From: Salvia splendens | Taxonomy: Eukaryota; Streptophyta; Magnoliopsida; Lamiales; Lamiaceae | DNA length: 64,000 nucleotides | Reading direction: 5' to 3' | Assembly: GCF_004379255.2 (NCBI RefSeq) | Contig: NC_056042.1 | Span: forward strand, 11,021,901 to 11,085,900 | Shown here: positions 43,986-55,015 of the stretch, in pieces | Position numbering within the stretch: position 1 is the stretch's first letter | Layout: every line of letters starts with the position of its first letter | Made by a program: the position numbers and the translations under genes | Notes under the pieces: model-generated | Seen by the model: only the letters and a program-made list of their open reading frames with translations | Told to the model about the DNA's origin: nothing | Databases searched by the model: none

Positions 43986-45960
43986 ATTAGCACTAAATAA
44001 ACCTGCAAGTATACAGAGTATACATAGTATAGCTAAAGGCTAGTACCAGATACGATCACGGGGAAAACTATCACAGACTGTCTATCTTCTACTTACTATT
44101 TGGAAAAACAAAGGTTTTTTGGGTTTTGAAAAATAAAATTTATAAAAATAAAGAAAACAAATAAACAGATGCAATAAAATCACATAAATGAATATATGAG
44201 AGAAGGAATTCCAGGGGATGTGCTTTTACAACTACGATTTCACAGGGATCTTGTTAATTTTCCAAAACTTCTCTTTTATATAAGTATATTTATAGATGTA
44301 ATTTTATCTGCATACATAAGTAGTACTCCCTTCGTCCCTCTGTAGTATAGACATTTCTTTTCTGCACGGGATTTAAGAAATGTTGTGTTAAGCAAATTAA
44401 GTAAATAAATAATAAAGTACAAAAGGAAAAAAGGTAGAGAGATGAAGAGAGAATAAAGTAAGAGAGAGTAAAGTAAAAGAGAAGAAAAGTTATTGCTTTT
44501 TGTCAAAAAAGGAAACGACTCAACTACAGTAGGACAACCCAAAAAGGAATACGACTCAACTACATAGGGAGTACATTTTTGTTGTCAAAGAAAACATAAA
44601 TTCTCTGTAATTGGTGGATGGGAGATTACGCGTGATCAAGTTATTTGGAAAAATAATCGACCGAGTGGATCAGTTTGCAAATGTCGTTGCGACTTGATCA
44701 ATGCGCTTCTCTTTCTCACAAAAATATTTATAACTCCCTAACATGCATAATACTTTAAACAGCAAACGGCAAGTACGGGGTCGATCCCACAGAGAAACTG
44801 GTGCGTTGAGTGTGTGTTTAGTGAACAGGGTTCGGCTGCTGCCACGCTTTAAGTTGGGAGTTTTAGACTATTGGATTAAACTAGGCGGAATGCAAGCTAA
44901 CTACTGGATCAAGTGACTCATCATGCTGGAGAATAGCGAACCGATCAAGTAAGCGACAAACTGGAATAAAAGATTTAACTACCTAAACATGCTACGAATC
45001 TATGAAACACTTTGCCATTCAACATAATGGAAGTTCAACTCTGGATCTGGGATTTTTTTAAAGATAGAACAGTAGACGAAAATTCCGAAAACAAATAACT
45101 TTGATTTTTAACTCAAAACAGAATTTTGAAGATGCGGAATACAAAACAAGAAACGATTCTTTAACTACGCAACAAACACGAAATCAAACTAGTCAACTAG
45201 ATCTAGAGTGTAAGAAAGCGAATAAAGCCGAGAGATCCTCGGTTGGAAACTTGAGACGGCGTCGAACAGATCTGGATTTCTCTGTCGCGCTCCCTTTGGT
45301 CGCTCTCCTTCTAGCTAACCATTACTACTCTCTAATCTAAGCTATTTTGGAACTGGTAGAAAAGGACTCGGAACCAGGAACAGGCGGAAAAGGAACTGAA
45401 GGAAGAAGAAGCTCACTCCTATGGTGTTGCGTCCTCTATCTATATGCTCTTCACAACAACCTCCAGCTATGATAACAACTTTGGCAACGAATATTCGTCC
45501 TTGCTGGGATTGCGAGCCTCATCCGTTGATACGTGTCATCCTTCTAGAATGTAGTGGTCCTTCGATAACCGAGTGAGGATTCGCCTTCGTCCTTACGCGT
45601 CTTATCCATCGATACATGTCCCCTTTTCTGTTTCACAGCTGTTGTCCTTGATAACTGATTGAGGATCGTCTTCCAGCTCATCGGCCATACGTGTCCTCCT
45701 TCTGGAATGTAGTGGTCCCCCGCCTAACTGCTTGATCACCACCTTGATCAACCCACACGGTTTTGGCCTTTTTCGCCGTTTGCGCCAGCTTGATCAGTTT
45801 GGCCTTGCTGCCCTTGGTCAAGCGGCATTTCTGCACAATTAACACTCGCCTTCCGCGTGAAACTGATCAAGTAGCATACTTTTTACCCTTTAAACCGATG
45901 CATGAAATAAGTCTTATCTGTAATAAACAACTGAAAACAAATATAATAAAATAAAATGAA
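43986..45960 (-). mobile_element. Degenerate LTR-retroelement debris
   Basis: Phrases typical of plant gypsy LTRs are present: CTGCAAGTATACAGAGTATA and ACGATCACGGGGAAAACTA near 43990-44070, and AGTACGGGGTCGATCCCACA near 44770. The region 45500-45740 has a diverged direct repeat (ATACGTGTC.TCCTTCT.GAATGTAGTGGTCC near 45530 and 45690). There is no coding domain. A MITE at 44326-44571 is inserted. The orientation is inferred from these words only. Confidence 0.4.
44326..44571. mobile_element. Stowaway/mariner-type MITE
   Basis: The left end CTCCCTTCGTCCCTCTGTAG and the right end, in reverse complement, CTCCCTATGTAGTTGAGTCG are inverted repeats flanked by TA (44324-44325 and 44572-44573). The interior has AAGTAAGAGAGAGTAAAGTA. 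The right side contains two copies of ACGACTCAACTACA, so the terminal region has been duplicated. Confidence 0.7.
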
Positions 45961-48592
45961 TTGAACTTGATGTAACCGTTGTTGGATTGATACATGTACG
46001 CCTATTTGCTTTTCACTTTCCACAATCAAACTTTGCAAGAGAATATATGGTTTCATATTAGAAATGTCATGTTTCCCAATTTTATTAGGTGGTTTAGACA
46101 TAAAGTTGACTTCCTTTTATTGCCCATAAGCTATAAAACACTAATACCTTATTTTTGAAGCCAATATAATTAGGTCCTTTTGAGTTTGGAGAGTCAGTCG
46201 ATGATAGATTCGACCCAATATTAATTGATCTTGAGCCCATGGTTTTCTTTAGATTAATAGTACTATTGACTTCTAATTTTTGTTTTTTGGATTGTATTTA
46301 ATTCTAAAGGTTAATAATTTGAAATCTGGATTGTGGCTTTAACGGTGGGAGAATGCTGTCAAAGTTGACGAGTATATCGTGAGCAAAGTCACATGCAATA
46401 ACAAAATATAAGTAATTTAATCTAGTACTATAGGATTTTGAAAATGTAGTACTGCAAGAGATTTTTAGTTTCGATTGATTATAGTATTTTTAATTATTCC
46501 AATATGTTTATTTGAGAATTAAATTAATATTTTACGATAACAAATGGAGTAAGAAACTAAATTTGATCACCTTTGATAGCTATGATTATTGTTTAAGTAT
46601 TTTATTCTAAATATTAATTATTGATTTCATATTTGCAAATTAATTTTGTTCCTTTTTAAAGTTATGTTAAGACATATTTTTATTGTAGTTTTAGGTGAGA
46701 CGAATAACTTTACACAAGGCAAACGAGTTATTTTACCTTGAATTTTGTTGGAGAGTGACAAGTGGTGAAGAATTGAAAGTTTTAGTTTATAATGATGAAA
46801 TTGATGGATTTTTTATTTTAAGATAATGTAGTGTATAAAGAGGTTTTTTAATAATTAGGAGTAATCACAGCATTGTTTAATTCTTTATTGTAATAGGTTT
46901 TATGTTCTCTCCAATATTTAACGTTTGAGATGTTTCACGATGTTTCACTGTTGATTTGTATATATTTTTAACTCTCATATTAACTAAAATTTTGTTACTC
47001 ATCTTTGTTCATTATTATTAAATAGTACTATATTTTTTATTTACATATTTAATATAACAATATCGATTCTAATTTTGTTTAATTGATTTGCAATACATCA
47101 GGTCCTATCATGGAGGTGGTATGGGAGAAAGCCCACGTGACTGGTGTGTCGAGATGATTTCGGTCCACACATGCAAATTCCTTTCCACTCTCCTCGATCA
47201 TCGCCTTGAAACAACACCAATACCTCTTTCATTAAACCCCTATACAAATATATCAAGTTGAATAGTAAATATAGACAACTATATATTGTTTATTCAAATC
47301 AAGTTGTAATATTTTTTTACATAAATTGTAATTAAAATCATGAAAATGAGTGATATAATCTTGGATGACACAATTGACTTGCAACATATTTAGTCATAAA
47401 TAATGTCTTTTGAAGTTAATATCTAATTTTTTTCTATTTAGTTGGATTCTTAGATTTGGCGTGGTCTAGTACTCTAATTAGTGATATTATATAAACCTAT
47501 ATGTATTTTATTTCAATTAAGATATAATAAATAATTTTATGTAAATTAGAGTGTAAAATCATGAAATTGGTGTAATATATATAGAATTATAATCAATGTA
47601 GAACTAATTTATAGCGATTGTCGAACCCTTCATATGTAGTTTGTTTTAGTTTATTTTAGAATATTTTTAGATTATTTTAGCTTATTTTTATATTGTTTTA
47701 CTTCATTTTAGAAAGAACTAGTATCACATCCGTGCTATGCCTGAATCATTTTATTTATATCAAATTATGATTTATTTAGAACAATTTACAATATCATTAT
47801 ATTGGTCTAAAATTATAAACATATTTAATAATAAACGTGTACAATAATTCATTTGATAAAAGTAGTTAATTTTATTAAAACAGAGGTGTGATATACAAAA
47901 TTATGAGTTTAGTATAATTTGTGTAAAAAGTTTGAGATAAAATAATTTTATCATATAAGGATAATATTAATAAATGTGCATAAAAATAGAACAAAAATTA
48001 TAGCTATAGAAAGTTTAATTTCAATGTACATATTTATATTTTTAATAAATATTATCACAATTCAAATTAATTATTTATATTTTATTCATAGAAACTTATA
48101 TGTGCATTTAACTTTTAATCCCTTCGTCCTATTACATGTGAAACATTTTTTTGGGCGCAAGTTATTAGGAGTGAAATAAAAGTAGAGAGAAAAAGTAAGA
48201 GAGAAGATAAAGCAAGAGAGAGATAGAGTATTTTTTTTCCATAAAAGAAAATTTCTCACTTATAATGGGATGATCTAAAAAAATACACATCAATTATAAT
48301 GGGACATAATAAGTATTAATTAAGATGAAAGTTAGTTTATTTCAACAAATAACCTTATACATGCATTTAACATAATAATTAATAGTATAATTAATGAATT
48401 CTAAAATGACTTAGATTTTCAATCATAAGTGAAACAATATCTGCTTATACTTTATACATATCGTTATACCTAACATTTATTAGAATTTTATATGTACATC
48501 TAATTTATGATTAAGATGAGATAAATTGATTTTTTTTAACTTTATGCATAAAAAATCGAAACAAAATTTTTGGCATAATTTTAAAATTATTA
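45961..48592. other. AT-rich spacer with one GC-richer island
   Basis: No gene is recognised. An island at about 47105-47230 stands out: it contains a G-box (CCCACGTGAC) and then a possible TATA-like CTATACAAATATATC, without a credible downstream frame. The block 48118-48316 (CCTTCGTCCTATTACATG … TATAATGGGACATAATAAG) is a probable MITE. The remainder is featureless AT-rich DNA. Confidence 0.45.
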
Positions 48593-48835
48593 CTCCCTTC
48601 GTTCCACAATAAATCACATTATGCCATTTCGGTCCATCCTGCATAAGAGTCACATTTCACTTTTTACATAAATAGTAAGTAGGTCTCACATTCCACTAAC
48701 TCACTCCACTCACATTTTATTATAAAATTAATATAAAAAAATTGGCTCAATATTCCACTAACTTTTCTACCCCTATTTTCTATATTTTTAAAATCCGTGC
48801 CCACACTAAATATAACTCCAATTGTGGAAAGGATG
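48593..48835. mobile_element. Stowaway/mariner-type MITE
   Basis: The left end CTCCCTTCGTTCCACAATAA and the right end, in reverse complement, CATCCTTTCCACAATTGGAG are imperfect inverted repeats with TA flanks. Internal words (CACATTCCACTAACTCA, CACATTTTATTATAAAATTA) match the MITE at 5078-5326. Confidence 0.7.
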
Positions 48836-48888
48836 TAATATAATGAGTTCATGTTATGTCTTCCAAAACTCCTTATATATGTGTATAT

Positions 48889-49240
48889 ACATCCAGGGGT
48901 ATTGTGACACCGGTTTTAAAGTGACACACAACGTAGCATGCAATCTTCGATACATAGGCAAACAACTCAGTATATGGTTCCCAACAATCTGCAATACGAA
49001 ATCAGAGGACTATGGTGACACCATAATTAAAATGACAATCTAGGCAAACAATCTGCTATACATAGGCAAGCAATCTGTGATACATATGCAAACAACTCGA
49101 CATATGGTTCTAAGAAATCTGTGATACAAAATTAGAGATAATCAAACAAATTACTATACATAAGCAAGCAAGTCTGCCACGTAACAGGCTAAGATTGAAT
49201 CTGCTCCTATATCTGAAAATCCCCATTGATGACATGTTGT
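48889..49240. repeat. Diverged tandem repeat block
   Basis: Units of roughly 110-130 bp recur with the core TACATAGGCAAACAACTC..TATATGGTTC (about 48950) and TACATATGCAAACAACTC..CATATGGTTC (about 49081). GTGACACC and AATGACAA words at the borders are similar to the foldback MITE at 7520-7945. The block is non-coding and probably transposon-derived. Confidence 0.5.
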
Positions 49241-49369
49241 CATTTTAAATATAATTATCATTTTAATACAATCTTATACATCTTATCCATAATTAAGATG
49301 TTCATAGGCATATAAATAGCAAAATCAAGAATATTGACCGGACATGGGCAGAAACAATTTTCTTACTAA

Positions 49370-49556
49370 GGGCACACACAATGGGGCACCCGAAGGCGGC
49401 CATCGTCCTCGGGCGCGGACGATGCCTCCATTGTGAGTGCCCGCCATCGTCTGCGCCCTACGCCCACGCCCGATACATCGTCCGCGGAAGAAGCGCGGAC
49501 GATGGCCTATCGTCTGCACCATCGGGCGCCCCATTGTGGGCTAGGCGGACGATGAC
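49370..49556. mobile_element. GC-rich Harbinger-like MITE remnant
   Basis: It starts GGGCACACACAATGGGGC directly after TAA, like Harbinger termini (compare GAGCATCCACAATGGC at 3989). GGGCACTCACAATGG is found in reverse complement ending near 49442, and GCCCCATTGTGGGC lies near 49528, so more than one terminus-like sequence is present. GCGGACGATG/CATCGTCCGC words occur at least five times in both orientations. It is followed by a 16-base T run. Confidence 0.5.
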
Positions 49557-49699
49557 ACATTTTTTTTTTTTTTTTTCTGAATTTTGTCTATTTACCTCGT
49601 TTCCCATTCACTTGTTCATACGAACATCTCGCCTCTCTCATTTCGCTCATCTCTCACATTTCTACCTCTCTCGCATACCAAAATGAACCACGACTTGTG

Positions 49700-49983
49700 G
49701 GTTACAAAAGATTTGTTACAAAAGATAAAGCATGTAGTGCAGAAGATTTGTGGGTTATTCCAAGAGTTTGATGCAGTAACAATTCATCATGTGCATGGAG
49801 AAAGGAATTTTGTTGCCGATTTTTTTATCACATTTTGCTTATAGTTTTCATAGAGGTGTTCATGTTCTTGAGACGCAACCTTTAGGTCTCAATAATTGAT
49901 TGCTTCATGATAGATTAGATATTTCATACCCTCGTTAGTTTGTTTTGTTTACCGGCATTTGCCGCTTTTATTACAAAAAAAAA
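49700..49983 (+). pseudogene. 5'-truncated LINE: RNase H end, 3' UTR and A-tail
   Basis: The short frame ends KDLLQKIKHVVQKICGLFQE, then VTIHHVHGERNFVADFF, the C-terminal RNase H-like block of plant LINE polyproteins. It stops at 49842-49844. A short 3' untranslated part ends in CGGCATTTGCCGCTTTTATT and nine A residues (49975-49983). Everything upstream of this block is missing, as usual for 5'-truncated LINE copies. The A-tail was later hit by the Mutator-like element. Confidence 0.65.
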
Positions 49984-51374
49984 GAGTGAACTGCATGAAA
50001 TATCCCTAAATTTTGCACTTGTTGCACCTGTGACCATAACAAAAAAAATAGTACCAAAGGATCCTAACAAAATATACAATCACAAATGAGGTTTTTTTAG
50101 ACGATAACACCCAGAGGCCCTTAAAGGGCATTCTTGTCAAATCCCCCTCAATGATACACCGCCGGCCTGCATGCAACCTGCTGCAATTTCTGTTCCTCAC
50201 ACAACTACTAGGGATTTGACTTAAATCTGCTTTTTTCCTCATTTGGTGTACAATGCAGCAAATTAATACTTGTATCAAATAATCAAGAAGATACTACAAA
50301 AATAAATAAATATTTTATTCACATACATGAATCAAAAAATTACCATTTTGTAATTTTTTTAAAGTAGTTAATATTTGAATATCCAAAAAATTCTCAATTC
50401 TAAATTTTAACATCTTAAACTCAAATCAAATTAGTAGATAAATAGTCGACCAATTTATCTAAAGAAAATAAAACATTTAATATATTATTACAAATAGACT
50501 TATCAATTTTTTTTTGTAAATAATTGAAAATATTGTGAAAATAAATAATGAAGCTAGCACATGAATTCATACGGGTAACAAAAATCTAATTAATACGTAC
50601 CTACTAATTTAAAATATGGTACAATATAAATATATATTTCAGAAAGACTATTAAATAATACTCCCTTGGTCCCACATAATTCGGGTCAGTTTGACCTGAC
50701 ACGGATTTTAAGAAATGTTGTTTGACTTTGATTTAAATGAATGTAGGTGGTGAAAAAGGGGTCCCACTTTGTTTCTTTTTCTTCTATTTTTATGGAAATC
50801 TTGCATTAGTGATGATTTGATGATAATTAAAATTAGAATGTTCAATTGTTTAATTGTAATTTGTGTTTTACTGTGCACAAAATTAAACCCCTAATTGTAA
50901 TTAGTGTTTTAATGTGCATAAAATTAAATCCCAGGTGCTCAATTCGGCAGCTCCAGATTACACACATGCACAGATTTTTTAAACCGAAATGCCTCTTCCA
51001 TACAACTCCACACACTACAAATTCTCAATGAGAGTATAATCAATTTACAGTTGGGGATTTCTGGGAGGGAAATCCCAAATCCCACTAAACTTAAACCAAT
51101 TTTTTTGGAGGGAACTTACTCCAACAGTAGGGAATGGCCAACTACCACTACCTAAAAAGGCCTACCTACTCAACAAAAGGGGATTTGTAGAAGTATTGCC
51201 CTCAGAAAATTTTCATCATATGGCTATGGATTCTGCTGCTGGAGACAGTGTCGGAGATATCGCCGGCGACAAAGACTCGCGCATCGTAGGAGTGGACACC
51301 AAAAATCTGATAGCTCAAAGGCTGCTATAATTGAGCCATGAAGGTAAAGTAGCATATGGAGGTTTTGTGAAGAC

Positions 51375-52438
51375 TGTTGGTTTCTGGGGATAACAAGAGA
51401 TAAAAGTCGGGCGTAATACAACCCAAAAGAAGGAATACAAAAGAGGAAACTGAACTAGAATGAGATTACAAATGGAAAAACGAAACAGTAACCGTGAATA
51501 ATGTTTAAGCCGAGTCGAGGAGGCCTCTTCCCGCAAGACGAGATACGCCCCGTTAGTGCTCTTCGGTTTGGCGTGTGGTCCCCAAAGGTAAAACGGCTAC
51601 GTCTCTATTGATGCAGCACCGCAATCAGCAGAGCTCCGGCGAACTGGATGGAGGAGAGGGCAGAGCTTCGACAGAAAGACAATGCAGAGAGGGAGAGAGC
51701 TTATGGTGTAATGCTTGTGAATGATGTAGTAGCTAATACAGTGGAATGGTTAGCCTATTTATAGGCCGAGCCACCATGCAGGGTCAACCAAGCCATGAAG
51801 GCTCATCATGGCAGATCCGTAACCGCCGACGGTTACGAGCGTGTGGCAGAAGTGTGCCATCCGTGTGTGGAGCGGTGGTCTAAAAAGAATAGTTTGGGCC
51901 AAGCACCAAGCCCAAAGACCACCCAAAGACCAATTGCCAAGATCCAAGTCCAAGTCCAAGATCAAGATCAAGATCGGGCCCGGGCCCAAGGCCCGAGGCC
52001 CGCGGCCAGCGACCGCGACCATGACCACGAGCACGAGCACGGGCTCGGGCTCGGGCGGGCGGCGGCGGCGCGCGTGTGCGCGCGTGTGGGCTCTTTCACC
52101 CATCTTGGTCCACTATAATTATTAAGTAACATAAAGTCACTTAATTTATACACATTAAAAGATGTGTTAATCCTCCAATGTGGGATAATTAACACTAGTT
52201 AATTATTCCCTAAGCTCCAACTCCAAGCTTTAATTAAAAGCTAATTATGCCCAACTTTAATCCACTATTTCTCAGTCACCGGAAATCGGATTTGAGAAAG
52301 TGAATTACTACATTTATCTACGTAAAATGTAGATCGACGATATGTCATTTAATTTCACAAAATTAAATGTCTCGTCACATTTATTATTTGGTCAAAATCC
52401 ATTGACCGGGCATATGTTAATCCATGATTTTTTTTACA
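51375..52438 (-). repeat. Copia 3' LTR (1064 bp)
   Basis: On the plus strand it runs from TGTTGGTTTCTGGGG to ATTTTTTTTACA. Compared with the other LTR it lacks about 77 bp (equivalent to 57964-58040), with GCG at the junction, and has fewer CCAAGT units near 51940. Confidence 0.9.
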
Positions 52439-52447
52439 ATCCCCCAC
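52439..52447 (-). promoter_or_regulatory. Copia polypurine tract
   Basis: On the minus strand GTGGGGGAT lies directly before the 3' LTR, in the expected position for plus-strand priming. Confidence 0.7.
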
Positions 52448-53000
52448 ATGAGTGAAAATAGCCGAATGCATATGCATGCAGACACAAGCTCAACCCTCAC
52501 GAGGTATATAAGCATAAGGATAGGTAGTCGTTGGCTTTGAACCCTCCATAGTCGACACCATCGGATACACAGGCGGCTTAGTAGCGCGATGCTTTGAACT
52601 AATCCCCCACGGCATGCACCGAGACAATGGTGTTAACGCTTAAACACCTCAACCTCATCCGTTCTCATGTTTTGTGTCCATTGCGGTCTTGGACACCACT
52701 TTGGATTCATAAGTGCGTTTTATGAAGCGACCACACTTCGCACTTATATAGGTGACTCTTACTCAAGTACCTTGCCATACTTGGTCTCTTTGAGAACTCC
52801 ATCTCTTTGAGATTCTTAAGAACCATTAGAAGTCAGAGACTTGGCCTTTACCACTAGGCAAGTTCTCCAACACTCTATTGCTCTCTAGAGAATAGATATA
52901 GTTGAGTGTTTCTCATGAACTCTCATAGCTTAGTTGTCCCTTTGAACCAAGTTCTTGGGATCTCCAGTCATCATGGTTGGGTTACCACTATGATAATTCT

Positions 53001-55015
53001 TTAGTTTGTGGATTTCAAACCCATTCCCTCTAGCAACTTATTCATTTGATCACGGTTTAACCCTTTGGTTAGCGGATCAGCTAGATTATCTATTGACTTC
53101 ACATAGTCAATTGTAATCACGCCAGTTGTGATCAAATGTCTCACGGTGTTATGTCTTCGACGTATATGTCGAGACTTACCGTTATAGAAACCATTGTTTG
53201 CCCTTCCAATAGCCGCTTGGCTATCGCAGTGGATTAGCACTGGTGGCACTGGCTTAGACCAACATGGAATATCTTCAAGGAAGTTCTTAAGCCACTCGGC
53301 TTCCTCACCCGCCTTATCTAAGGCAATGAACTCTGATTCCATTGTTGATCGGGCTATACATGTCTGTTTTGTGGATTTCCACGATACAGCACCACCCCCA
53401 ATAGTAAAGACGTATCCACTTGTTGAAAGTGAGTCTCTATTATCGGATATCCAATTGGCATCACAGTACCCTTCAAGTACCGGGGGTATCTCGAGAAGTG
53501 TAGCCCAAGATTTTGAGTATGTTTTAAATATCTCAAAACCCTCACAAGAGCTCTCCAATGCTCTTTGCTTGGATTGCTCGTGTAACGACTCAACTTGTTC
53601 ACGGCACAAGCAATGTCGGGTCGAGTGCAATTAGTTAAATACATAATGCACCCGATGACCCGTGCATACTCTTCTTGTGCAACGGGCTCGCCTTTGTTTT
53701 TGCTCAAGTGAACGTCGAGTTCAATTGGAGTCTTAACCGGCGCGCCATCATAGGCTTTGAATTTATTCAATATCTTCTCAACATAATGTGATTGTGTTAA
53801 GATGATTCCATCAGTCGTCCTTAGAATCTTCATTCCAAGAATTACATCGGCTAGACCCATGTCTTTCATGTCAAAGTTTCTCTTTAACATGGCCTTTGTA
53901 CCGTTAATTACTTGAGTGTTGCTACCCAAGATTAACATATCATCAACGTATAGACACACTATAACATGACCGTTATTAGTGCTCTTGATGTAGACACATT
54001 TGTCGCACTCGTTGATTTTAAACCCGTTTGATAACATTACATTATCAAACTTCAAGTGCCATTGCAATGGCGCTTGTTTTAATCCATATAAGGACTTTAC
54101 GAGCTTGCATACCTTTTTCTCTTGTCCAGGTACTACAAACCCTTCGGGTTGCTCCATATATATTTCATCTTCTAATTCACCATTTAGAAACGCGGTCTTT
54201 ACATCCATTTGATGAATCTCAAGATTGTGCAATGCAGCAATAGCGAGAAGCACTCGTATAGATGTAATCCTTGTTACAGGTGAATAGGTATCGAAGAAGT
54301 CATGTCCTTCCTTTTGTTTAAAACCCTTTACTACTAGTCGGGCTTTAAATTTATCCACTGTTCCATCGGCCTTAAATTTCCTTTTAAGTACCCATTTGCA
54401 ACCTAGAGGTTTCGCACCTTCAGGTAGATCTACCAACACCCAAGTGTGGTTTAGCAAAATTGAATCAATTTCGCTTTGAACAGCTTCTCTCCAATGCAGC
54501 CCGTCTGGGCCAGAAAAGGCTACTTTTATCGATGTTGGTTCTTCATCCAACATGAAAGCAATGTAGTCAGGACCAAAAGTTTTTGGTGTTTTGACTCTAT
54601 TACCACGTCTTAGTACTGTATCTTTTGGATCGGGCCTTGCACGCTTGTGCGATTCAGGTTCCGTATCCGCTGATTTAGAACTAATGGCTTCTTCTTCCAC
54701 TGGTTTAGAACTAGTGGCTTCTTCTTCAATTCTTGTCTCAGAATTGGTTACGACCTTTTCTTTGTCTTTGCAAGGAAATGTATTTTCGAGAAATACGGCA
54801 TTCCTTGACTCAGTTGTTGTCCCTACTGTTATAGTCGATATTTCGGACTTGTGAACAACAAATCGATATGCACTACTATTAAGTGCATATCCAATGAAGA
54901 TGCAATCAACCGTCTTAGGTCCGATTGTAACTTCTTTGGGCAGAGGAACCATCACCTTCGCCAAACACCCCCACCCCTTGAGGTATTTGTAGGATGGTTT
55001 CCTTCCCTTCCACAA
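53001..55015 (-). pseudogene. Copia reverse transcriptase and RNase H
   Basis: The first frame (55015 downward) starts at [20 protein letters not shown] (integrase C-terminus). It continues through a Glu/Ser/Lys-rich linker to NHTWVLVDLPEGAKPLGCKW, VVKGFKQKEGHDFFDTYSPV, MDVKTAFLNGELEDEIYMEQ and the catalytic VCLYVDDMLIL, then SLYGLKQAPLQWH. Near 53482-53486 a G-run has changed length, and the sequence continues in another frame with [41 protein letters not shown] and [13 protein letters not shown] (RNase H), ending at TAG/TAA by 53001. The frame also changes relative to the upstream integrase near 55044. Reverse transcriptase active-site residues are intact. Confidence 0.88.
53482..53486 (-). 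other. Frameshift in copia between reverse transcriptase and RNase H
   Basis: The run of five G here is where the reverse transcriptase frame and the RNase H frame part: conserved residues continue on one side in one frame and on the other side in the next. It is a homopolymer indel. Confidence 0.7.

Noticed and set aside
45763..46101. Small frames on both strands as possible gene pieces
   Set aside because: They lie at the end of LTR-like debris and have no recognisable domain; intron borders do not connect them.
51759..52195. Open frames with Asp/Leu or Gln/Asp repeats in the copia LTRs (also 57873-58311)
   Set aside because: They come from CCAAGT/CAAGAT simple repeats and are present in both LTRs; they are not host genes.
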